Position numbers and translations under genes: made by a program. Under the pieces are notes generated by a model that saw only the letters and a program-made list of their open reading frames with translations, was not told the origin of the DNA and searched no databases. 5,178 nt of DNA, taken from NCBI GenBank assembly GCA_031264975.1, contig JAISDH010000148.1, positions 1 to 5,178 of the forward strand, written 5' to 3'. Of this stretch, positions 1 to 5,178 are shown piece by piece (positions within the stretch are counted from its first letter, which is position 1; every line of letters begins with the position of its first letter). The DNA comes from Bacteroidales bacterium (GTDB taxonomy: Bacteria; Bacteroidota; Bacteroidia; Bacteroidales; WCHB1-69).

Positions 1-1
1 T

Positions 2-622
2 GTTATCGCATGGACACACTTCGGAGGACGTAACGTTAAAACCGAATACGATAAAGATAAGGTAGGTATTTACGGAAGCGACGCGGCTTTGGCAATTGAG
101 TTAATCGGCTTCTTGCCCGCGTCCGCTTTGGAGGGTGTCGATAAAAATTTATGGAACGCCGACCGTGTTTCAAAATTAGACTATACAGAGGAAACATGGG
201 AAGATTTTTATGACAAATATAAAGACAAAGCCGAAAAATACCCAATTGCTCACCCTCGCAACGTTAATGAATTAGCGTTATGCCTTGCAAAAGGATTGCC
301 GGTTTTGTTCCTTTCGTCCGCGCAATGGAAACTCATATCGTGGAGAAACGTGGACGGACAAGGACATAACCGCATGGAGTTTGCCACTACTCAATATAAT
401 ACCAAAGAGGCGCATGTGGTATGCTTGAGAGACTATTTTACGTTACCGTATTTCAAGGACGGCAAAAGTTATCCAATGGAGTATTGCAATTTAATCAATT
501 CACACGGCGAAAAGCCGTCACCGTTAAAGTTATTTTGGCTTGACAAAATCCAAGCCGATAACAAGTTTAGTTGTTTCGTTATTTTACCAAAAACCTTTAA
601 CAAATCTAACAAAAAGGATTAA
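2..622 (+). CDS. Unrecognised protein upstream of the tail chaperone (5' partial)
   Basis: I do not recognise this gene. The frame is open from base 2 to the TAA at 620-622, giving at least 206 residues. A TTG at 89 could serve as a start, but the frame continues upstream without a stop and reads like normal protein (it begins VIAWTHFGGR), so the true start most likely lies before the window. The protein is soluble-looking and rich in aromatics, with several Trp (for example QWKLISW, codons near 326-346), no membrane segment and a Lys-rich tail. It ends 5 bases before the tail assembly chaperone gene, so it is probably co-transcribed with it. In many long-tailed phages the gene just before the chaperone encodes the major tail tube protein. 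Position makes a structural or tail role possible here, but no motif confirms it. The call as coding is firm; the function is open. Confidence 0.8.
   Translation, partial: VIAWTHFGGRNVKTEYDKDKVGIYGSDAALAIELIGFLPASALEGVDKNLWNADRVSKLDYTEETWEDFYDKYKDKAEKYPIAHPRNVNELALCLAKGLPVLFLSSAQWKLISWRNVDGQGHNRMEFATTQYNTKEAHVVCLRDYFTLPYFKDGKSYPMEYCNLINSHGEKPSPLKLFWLDKIQADNKFSCFVILPKTFNKSNKKD
614..618 (+). promoter_or_regulatory. Ribosome binding site of the tail assembly chaperone
   Basis: AAGGA lies 9 bases before the ATG at 628, a workable Shine-Dalgarno core and spacing. It sits inside the last codons of the preceding gene. It is the only convincing Shine-Dalgarno-like site before an internal start in this window: the starts at 1348, 3899 and 5159 have A-rich or uninformative leaders. 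A strong site here would fit the need for a large amount of the short chaperone. Confidence 0.5.
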
Positions 623-627
623 AAATT

Positions 628-1020
628 ATGACACTTTTAACACGAGAACAAGTTATCAAAGCGGAACGCTTTGAAATGGTTGAAGTTGATGTTACGGAAT
701 GGGGTGCAATTGACTCTGAAACCGGCAAGCCGGAAAAAACAACCGTATTTGTACGGGAATTGACGGCGCGAGAAAAAGACGATTTCGAGGCTTCTCTGGT
801 ACAGCAGCGGGGGAGAAAACAAGTTACAAACCTTGTTGACATGCGTGCGCGGATGGCGGTATTGGTGTGTTGCGATGAAAGCCGACTACCGATATTCCGT
901 AAGGAAGACGTTGAGTGGTTGACAAAAAAGTCGTCAAGACCATTGACGCGAATTTACAAAGCCGCAACAGAATTGAATGACCTTGATTCGGAAGGCGATA
1001 TTGAAACATTAAAAAACTAA
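628..1020 (+). CDS. Phage tail assembly chaperone, short (G-like) form
   Basis: This 130-residue protein reads as a lambda gpG-type tail assembly chaperone, which in known systems coats the tape-measure protein and helps tail-tube subunits assemble, and is absent from the finished virion. What is seen: an N-terminal beta-rich part leading to VRELTAREKDDFEASL (residues about 42-57), typical of the family's 'xVRELTxxERDxFE' style, then a helical DMRARMAVLVCCDES (about 71-85) and EDVEWLTKKSSRPL (about 93-106). A short acidic tail (SEGDIETLKN) ends at TAA 1018-1020. The length suits the family. The start at 628 is set by the AAGGA site and by the gene beginning 5 bases after its neighbour's stop. 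Gene order supports the call: a second overlapping frame and then a large tape-measure gene follow directly. The last sense codons form a slippery heptamer, so part of the translation should continue in the -1 frame. Assignment is by pattern and context, without a database search. Confidence 0.85.
   Translation: MTLLTREQVIKAERFEMVEVDVTEWGAIDSETGKPEKTTVFVRELTAREKDDFEASLVQQRGRKQVTNLVDMRARMAVLVCCDESRLPIFRKEDVEWLTKKSSRPLTRIYKAATELNDLDSEGDIETLKN
1011..1017 (+). promoter_or_regulatory. Programmed -1 ribosomal frameshift site (A AAA AAC)
   Basis: In the chaperone frame the last two sense codons are AAA (1012-1014) and AAC (1015-1017), preceded by A at 1011. This gives the canonical X XXY YYZ heptamer A AAA AAC, followed at once by the zero-frame stop TAA. 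Slipping back one base keeps A-A pairing in the P site and two of three pairs in the A site, and moves the ribosome into the 109-codon T-like frame. The direction of shift, the frame, the location at the end of the G-like gene and the downstream hairpin all agree. A-rich heptamers of this kind are known frameshift sites, for example the related A AAA AAG of dnaX. Confidence 0.85.
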
Positions 1021-1346
1021 CAGACGATGCCAATTGGTTATTTTGGCATCGTCTGACATTGGCTATCGGCGGTTGTACGATTGGCGAATTAATGGAACGT
1101 ATGACCGCCAAAGAAGCCTCTTCATGGAAACAGTATGAAAATATCATTGGTTCTGTTGGTGAGCAACGTTCTGACTACAGAGCCGCAATGATTGCGCAAA
1201 CAGTCGCAACTGCTTTTTCGAGTTCCGATAATCCGCCTACTATTGACGATTTTTTGCCGAAAATAAAAATTGTAACCGAACAAATTGAATCATCAAATGA
1301 AGCGGATAATATTAGAAGCCTTGTAAATAAATATAACAAAAAATAA
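1017..1346 (+). CDS. Frameshifted (T-like) extension of the tail assembly chaperone
   Basis: This is the C-terminal half of a G-T type fusion, not an independent gene. In the -1 frame relative to the chaperone, the frame opens after a TGA at 1002-1004. After slippage at 1011-1017 it reads on from CTA (1017-1019) as LTDDANWLFWHRL through to TAA 1344-1346, adding 109 residues to the 130 of the short form (239 total, spanning 628-1346). It shows the pattern expected of T-like domains: a helix with IGELMERMTAKEASSWKQYE, then a Gly/Arg turn and RSDYRAAMIAQTVAT, like the 'RxDxRAAxIAxxIAN' ending of phage tail chaperone C-terminal domains. No credible start exists: TTG 1059 and ATG 1092 lack ribosome sites and would remove the front of the domain. 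In lambda, the fusion is made at a few per cent of gpG and its T part binds the tape measure. The rate here cannot be read from sequence. The stop lies 1 base before the tape-measure ATG. Confidence 0.82.
   Translation, partial: LTDDANWLFWHRLTLAIGGCTIGELMERMTAKEASSWKQYENIIGSVGEQRSDYRAAMIAQTVATAFSSSDNPPTIDDFLPKIKIVTEQIESSNEADNIRSLVNKYNKK
1021..1055 (+). promoter_or_regulatory. Perfect RNA hairpin, probable frameshift stimulator
   Basis: Bases 1021-1033 (CAGACGATGCCAA) pair perfectly with 1043-1055 (TTGGCATCGTCTG): a 13-bp stem, the outer 11 pairs including 7 G-C, closed by a 9-base loop (TTGGTTATT). It begins 3 bases after the slippery heptamer, just past the zero-frame stop. Downstream stems of this kind pause the ribosome and stimulate -1 slippage in dnaX and many phage or IS frameshift cassettes. 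The spacer is shorter than the usual 5-9 bases, so the lowest pairs may be melted when the ribosome is on the heptamer. The stem also encodes the start of the T-like domain (TDDANWLFWHRL), so it is preserved despite coding constraints. A terminator is unlikely because no U-tract follows. Confidence 0.75.
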
Positions 1347-1347
1347 T

Positions 1348-3855
1348 ATGGCCAATTCAACAGTTCCTTTAATTGTTTCCGTTCAAGCCCGTGTCGATTC
1401 GTTCAATAGGGGGGTCGCGGCGGTGAAAGTCGGCGCGGAAGAAATGGCGCAGAAAATTAATGACGTTGCACAAAAATGTAATGTTCTTTATCTTGTAACA
1501 GGAAAAACAGCGACTGCTTTGATTCGTGATTTTGTTGTAGGATGTGTTAAAGCCACCAGCGCAATTGTAACATTTATTGAAAACACGGATATTGCTATAA
1601 AAAAAATTGCAATGCTAACAGGTCAGGTTGTTGATTTTGCTGCGCACGGATTGCCGGTTAGCGACGGTATGCGACTTGCAATGATAGGGTTAGCAACGTC
1701 GTTAGGTGCTGTGGCTAAAGCAGGGTTGTTGATATTGGTTTTTGCTCTTGTAACAAGTATAATGACAGGAGTTTCTTTTAGCGCAGCGTTGGCTTCTGTA
1801 GCCGCGAACAGACTAACAAATAGTATTATCTTATTAACTTCAAAAGCGATTCTATTTACTGGAATACCAATGTTAATTGCAATGGCAATTTCTGCTGAAA
1901 TAGCGAATCAAAAAATAGCCGCATTAAATGGAACATTAACACCATTACAGAGAGCGACAGAACTATTGTCCGAGGCATGGTTTAAATGGTCTAATATTAT
2001 TGCTGGAAGTATGCTAGAACCATTAGCGATTATTATTGGAACTATAAGCACCGCCTTGATAATGTTAGCCGATATAGTCAATGCGGCTAATGACGCTACT
2101 GGCGGCTGGCTGTTGGTTGGTCTCAAGGTAGTCGGAACGCTAATGTCGATGTACGCAGTGATGATGTCAATTAACATTGCATGGTCAATGATGAAATCTG
2201 TTGCGGTATTAAAACCAATTGTTACGGCTATTGAAGTCACGATAGCCAGATTAAGAAGTCTATTTGTTGCACAAACTGCCGTTGATACTGCACAAAAAAA
2301 GAGCAATACATCTCTTGCTACTTATATTGTATTACAAATTAAGGCAACGGCAGTATCTATGTGGAATAAAGTTGTGGCTACGTTCGGACTGGTTGCCGGC
2401 GGTATATGGTCTTGTGCTATTGCAACTTCAAAATGGATTTTAGCACAATTGGGATTGAATGCCGTAATGTCAGCAAACCCTATTTTTTTGGCATTAACTT
2501 TGATACTATCAGCAATCATGCTTATTGTTGCAGGAATAGCAATGATTTACACGTGGTGGAACTCAACAGCCGACGCAACGGCAAAATCAGAGGAAAGAGT
2601 AAAGATGTTGCAAAAAGCAACCGAAGCGTATAAAAATACGTTACAGGATATTGTAGAGGAACATAAAAAAATACTTGACTATACCAATAAAGTACAAGAA
2701 GCGGCTAAAACGCCGACACAAAAAGCCGCCGACAGAGCGAAACAGTTACAAGAAGCAATCGACGAACCGGTACGGTTACAAAAACAGGTTGACTTGATTA
2801 ACGCAGATATTGAAAGAAAAAAAAATTTAATGAAGACTATTAGAAGAAAGGAAGATATAGAAGAAATTAAAAAACGTATTGAAGAAGCACAAAAAACAGT
2901 TGAGCAGTTACAAAAAGCACAATCAAAGATTAAACCAATGACGGCAACTCAAAAAGCATTTCAAGAGGCAGAAAATCTCAAAGCGGAAATTAATGACAGG
3001 GATTTAACAAAATATATGCCTAAGATTACTCCAAGCGAGGAATTGACAAGAGCAATTAATGAAATTAACGCAACAAAAGGTTTGACGGAAAAGGTTCGGC
3101 AAGCGATGATGAGCAATGCACAAAAGGCGTTTGACGAGGCGGACGAAACAACGAAAAACGTTAAAAAAATTCGTGAATCGTTACAGAAACCGATAGATAA
3201 ATTTTATGAATTGTCGAAACAATTAGAGAGCGTAAAGGATAAACTGTCAAAAAGCGAGTTAGCCGAAGCACAAAAAAAATATGTTGAAGACTTGAAAAGT
3301 CAGTTAGGTGTTTCAAAATATCTTGAATCATCAAATAGCCTTATCAATGCGCAGAATAATCTTAGTAAAGTGTACGAAAATTTAATTCAGTATGCTAATG
3401 CAACAAATATGTCTGACAAACAACTTGCAGAAGCCAAACGTAAAGCGGCAAAGGATATTCTAGGACAAACAGAACATGCCAAATTACTTTATGACGCAAT
3501 GGACAAATTAAAACCGATTGAAACAAAAATACAAGAAGTACAGGACGCAATTCTTGCCAATGCAAAAGCATTACGCGCAAATGGTGAAAACATTACCGAT
3601 GAGGCAATTGAAAAAGCAATGGAAAACGCCGAAGAAAAGATACGCAGTAAAACCGAAAAAAAGAAAAACGATAACCAAGCGTTGGTGCGCGGTAGTGTCG
3701 CTTATACTGACTATACGAAAAAAAATACTGATACGGAATATTTGAAAGCGATTCGAGATAATGCAAAAAAACAAACCGAATACTCTAAAAAAACCGCCGA
3801 CGCCGTTACCGAAATGAATAGTAATAAAAAAGAATTTGAAGTTATTGGCAACTAA
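1348..3855 (+). CDS. Phage tail tape-measure protein
   Basis: This 835-residue protein should run inside the tail tube, set tail length and be ejected during DNA entry. Evidence is architecture and position: it is the largest gene here, directly after the G/G-T chaperone pair. The N-terminal half (about 60-405) is dominated by Ala/Ile/Leu/Val/Met-rich helices, with clear hydrophobic stretches near 108-141, 157-182, 217-245, 254-280 and 377-402 (the last ending IAMIYTWW), typical of membrane-seeking tape-measure segments. From about 410 to 770 it becomes Lys/Glu/Gln/Ala-rich and coiled-coil-like, for example VEEHKKILDY and KKRIEEAQKTVEQLQKA. The tail (ALVRGSVAYTDYTKK, then AIRDNAKKQTEYSKKTAD) resembles tape-measure C-termini I recall from PVC-group prophages. 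At about 0.15 nm per helical residue, 835 residues would correspond to a tail of roughly 125 nm. ATG 1348 lies 1 base after the preceding stop and has no Shine-Dalgarno sequence, suggesting coupled or leader-poor initiation. No lysozyme or peptidase motif was seen. Confidence 0.9.
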   Translation: MANSTVPLIVSVQARVDSFNRGVAAVKVGAEEMAQKINDVAQKCNVLYLVTGKTATALIRDFVVGCVKATSAIVTFIENTDIAIKKIAMLTGQVVDFAAHGLPVSDGMRLAMIGLATSLGAVAKAGLLILVFALVTSIMTGVSFSAALASVAANRLTNSIILLTSKAILFTGIPMLIAMAISAEIANQKIAALNGTLTPLQRATELLSEAWFKWSNIIAGSMLEPLAIIIGTISTALIMLADIVNAANDATGGWLLVGLKVVGTLMSMYAVMMSINIAWSMMKSVAVLKPIVTAIEVTIARLRSLFVAQTAVDTAQKKSNTSLATYIVLQIKATAVSMWNKVVATFGLVAGGIWSCAIATSKWILAQLGLNAVMSANPIFLALTLILSAIMLIVAGIAMIYTWWNSTADATAKSEERVKMLQKATEAYKNTLQDIVEEHKKILDYTNKVQEAAKTPTQKAADRAKQLQEAIDEPVRLQKQVDLINADIERKKNLMKTIRRKEDIEEIKKRIEEAQKTVEQLQKAQSKIKPMTATQKAFQEAENLKAEINDRDLTKYMPKITPSEELTRAINEINATKGLTEKVRQAMMSNAQKAFDEADETTKNVKKIRESLQKPIDKFYELSKQLESVKDKLSKSELAEAQKKYVEDLKSQLGVSKYLESSNSLINAQNNLSKVYENLIQYANATNMSDKQLAEAKRKAAKDILGQTEHAKLLYDAMDKLKPIETKIQEVQDAILANAKALRANGENITDEAIEKAMENAEEKIRSKTEKKKNDNQALVRGSVAYTDYTKKNTDTEYLKAIRDNAKKQTEYSKKTADAVTEMNSNKKEFEVIGN

Positions 3856-3888
3856 CGTCCTTAATGTCCCTTACGTCCCTATCGTCCC
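3853..3888 (+). repeat. Four 9-base tandem repeats (TWACGTCCC-like)
   Basis: Four consecutive 9-base units occupy the gap after the tape-measure gene: TAACGTCCT (3853), TAATGTCCC (3862), TTACGTCCC (3871) and TATCGTCCC (3880). The GTCC core recurs at 3857, 3866, 3875 and 3884, exactly 9 bases apart. The first unit includes the TAA stop of the tape-measure gene, and the array ends 10 bases before the next ATG. It is C-rich and almost G-poor on this strand, unlike the A-rich surroundings. It could be a protein- or RNA-binding array, an unstructured translation-enhancing leader, or a simple slippage expansion. No inverted repeat within it forms a hairpin. Confidence 0.8.
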
Positions 3889-3898
3889 TTAAAATAAA

Positions 3899-5158
3899 AT
3901 GCTGTTACGCGATTCCATAAAGATTACTTCTCATTCCGGCAATTACAGTGCGGACGAGGCTAGTGTTTCGATAACGTTTATCGCGTTTACGGACGATTGG
4001 CGCGATGGTCCGCTTGCAATTGTAACGCAGGGTGTTGCGGATAATATTGTTGACGATAACGGTAAAGTTTTAGGTTGGTTGAATCGCGGTAAGCCGTACA
4101 AGTTCGGGAACGAAACCGATGAACGGATTGTTGCCTCCGATGTGGAGGTTAGTGATAGGAAGGTTATCGGGACGGATAATGAGTACGATATTTCAATCCG
4201 TTCCAATGACATAAAATTGCAACATAATGACCACCGACAGGCATTGGTTCAATGGACGGTGAAGCAAAATTTCAAGAAACCGGATTTGGACAACCAAGAA
4301 GAATCGGATAAAGACGATCCGGAACCAAGTGAAGACGACAATTTTACATTGCGTTACGGTAAGGAATGGATTGAAGTTCCGTTTATTCGGGACGTTAATT
4401 TCGGCAACCTTATAACCAATAGTGCAGGCGACGCTTTTGTTCCAACGCCGACAATGAAAAAGGCAATTCGCACGTTTACGTTATCACGTAAAGAACGGGT
4501 AAACCGATTAAAACTGTACGAAAAGTATGAAAATGTAGTCAACAAAGATAGTTGGTACGGAGCAAAACCCGGGACAGTGCTTATGGAAAGTATTACTCCC
4601 AGTTGGGACGGGAATATTTTTACGGTTGAATATTTGTTCAAATATAATGAAAAAGGGTGGGGCGAAAAGTATCTCGACACCGGTTTTCGTGAGTTATTTA
4701 CGTACAAAATTAAAGACAAATCCGGTGAAGAAAATGAATTCAAAACGCACGTTCCGATCAACGCTAAGGGCAGTGAAACGCCGGTCGAAGAACCTGCGAA
4801 ACTGGACGGCAACGGCAGAGTTCCGATTCATCGCAAAGACAGGGTTTGTCCGTTTATCGACAGTAACGGAAATATTATAACAGATAATAATTTTGAGCAA
4901 CTATGGTACGAAAAAGGCGACCCTGTTTATATTGCAGATAAAGACGACAAAAAGTACGAAAAACCTTATGAAAACTTCCCGGGCGTTGACGTACCGTTTG
5001 ACGCATTGGTTGAAAATCCCGAAACGGGAAAGTGGGAAGAATTGCCGTTGGAAAAACAGCATTTTTTCTGGAAGTACAAAGCAATTGATTTTAAGCCTTT
5101 ATTGTTACCGAATCCGTATAATATTAAACTCAAACCCAAACCTATTGTTACAAATTAA
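3899..5158 (+). CDS. Probable phage tail-tip or baseplate-associated protein
   Basis: This 419-residue protein follows the tape-measure gene, where long-tailed phages encode distal tail, tail-tip or baseplate parts. The start is well defined: an in-frame TAA at 3890 rules out upstream starts and ATG 3899 is the first available, though without a Shine-Dalgarno sequence. An N-terminal beta-rich domain (1-125) leads to a very acidic linker (about 127-147, including EESDKDDPEPSEDDN), then a second beta-rich domain (150-270) with RVNRLKLYEKYENVV, PGTVLMESITPSW and FTVEYLFKYNEKGW. The C-terminal part contains EEPAKLDGNGR (297-307) and FFWKYKAIDFKPLLLP (389-404). This 'GTxLM...V.Y.F...GW...EP..LDGNGR...DF..L' layout is one I recall from uncharacterised proteins next to tape measures in PVC-group prophages, an unverified recollection. 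No signal peptide, membrane segment or enzyme motif is seen. A role in the tail tip is inferred from position. Confidence 0.65.
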   Translation: MLLRDSIKITSHSGNYSADEASVSITFIAFTDDWRDGPLAIVTQGVADNIVDDNGKVLGWLNRGKPYKFGNETDERIVASDVEVSDRKVIGTDNEYDISIRSNDIKLQHNDHRQALVQWTVKQNFKKPDLDNQEESDKDDPEPSEDDNFTLRYGKEWIEVPFIRDVNFGNLITNSAGDAFVPTPTMKKAIRTFTLSRKERVNRLKLYEKYENVVNKDSWYGAKPGTVLMESITPSWDGNIFTVEYLFKYNEKGWGEKYLDTGFRELFTYKIKDKSGEENEFKTHVPINAKGSETPVEEPAKLDGNGRVPIHRKDRVCPFIDSNGNIITDNNFEQLWYEKGDPVYIADKDDKKYEKPYENFPGVDVPFDALVENPETGKWEELPLEKQHFFWKYKAIDFKPLLLPNPYNIKLKPKPIVTN

Positions 5159-5178
5159 ATGAGTAACGGAGTGTTATT
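5159..5178 (+). CDS. Start of the next tail-operon gene (3' partial)
   Basis: ATG 5159-5161 follows the TAA of the preceding gene (5156-5158) with no gap and is open to the window end, reading MSNGVL. The tight junction matches the other gene junctions here and suggests another gene of the same operon translated by stop-start reinitiation. Only six codons are visible, so nothing can be said about function. Confidence 0.5.

Noticed and set aside
89..91. TTG as the start of the first gene
   Set aside because: The same frame is open to the window edge and reads as normal coding sequence, and no ribosome site precedes the TTG. A 5'-truncated gene is more likely.
1021..1055. Hairpin as an intrinsic transcription terminator
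   Set aside because: No run of T follows the stem (ACATTGGC follows), and it lies inside an essential-looking overlapping coding frame.
1059..1346. Independent small gene starting at TTG 1059
   Set aside because: It has no ribosome site, and the start would cut off the front of the T-like domain, which lies within the hairpin-encoded residues. The -1 frameshift from the chaperone explains the frame better.
2817..2826. A9 run in the tape-measure gene (AAA AAA AAT) as a second programmed slippage site
   Set aside because: The -1 frame meets TAG at 2841-2843 after five codons, no hairpin is evident and no downstream frame is served. Other A7-A8 runs in this A-rich gene are similar background.
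3853..3888. Repeat array as a CRISPR or an iteron origin
   Set aside because: The 9-base unit repeats without spacers, which excludes CRISPR. Four short units in a tail-gene gap with no replication gene nearby do not support an origin.
4169..4609. GGGACG copies in the following gene (4169, 4389, 4605) as pairing partners of the GTCC repeats
   Set aside because: Five- to six-base matches are expected by chance in a 1.2-kb gene, and no extended complementarity was found.
4354..4812. Long antisense open frame (152 codons) within the post-tape-measure gene, and a 132-codon one at 1908-2306
   Set aside because: They lie opposite well-supported genes, show low-complexity or shadow-like composition with no recognisable domain, and disagree with the uniform operon direction.

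Overview
This window looks like part of the tail-morphogenesis operon of a long-tailed (siphovirus- or myovirus-like) phage or prophage. All supported genes are on the + strand and packed tightly, with gaps of 5, 1, 43 and 0 bases. The DNA is AT-rich. Only one internal start (628) has a convincing Shine-Dalgarno-like sequence; the others have A-rich leaders. That fits hosts that rely little on Shine-Dalgarno pairing, such as Bacteroidota or the PVC group (Planctomycetota, Verrucomicrobiota, Lentisphaerota). From memory only, the C-terminal style of the tape-measure protein and of the protein after it resembles prophage proteins of the PVC group. I could not verify this, so the host is uncertain. 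No integrase, lysis, replication, tRNA, IS or CRISPR feature is visible.

Layout: (1) 2-622 is the 3' part of an unrecognised gene, probably structural by position. (2) 628-1020 encodes a 130-residue tail assembly chaperone of the lambda gpG type. (3) The next reading frame, up to 1346, lacks a credible start of its own but reads as the classic C-terminal (T-like) half of the chaperone. At the overlap sits a canonical -1 slippery heptamer A AAA AAC (1011-1017), then the zero-frame TAA, then a perfect 13-bp hairpin (1021-1055). Together these predict a 239-residue G-T fusion made by programmed -1 ribosomal frameshifting. (4) 1348-3855 encodes the tape-measure protein (835 residues: hydrophobic N-terminal half, coiled-coil C-terminal half). 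(5) A 43-base gap holds four exactly 9-base-spaced repeats of a TWACGTCCC-like unit. (6) 3899-5158 encodes a 419-residue, probably tail-tip or baseplate-associated protein. (7) 5159-5178 is the first six codons of the next gene.

Expected working: the short chaperone and the rarer frameshifted form bind the tape-measure protein and recruit tail-tube subunits, while the tape-measure protein sets tail length. Genes downstream of a tape measure usually build the tail tip or baseplate. The T-frame stop lies 1 base before the tape-measure start, so ribosomes that have frameshifted could feed tape-measure translation. The frameshift cassette is the most notable signal here. Its logic is known from lambda-like phages, but its exact elements (A AAA AAC, a 3-base spacer and a perfect hairpin) are worth testing in this lineage.
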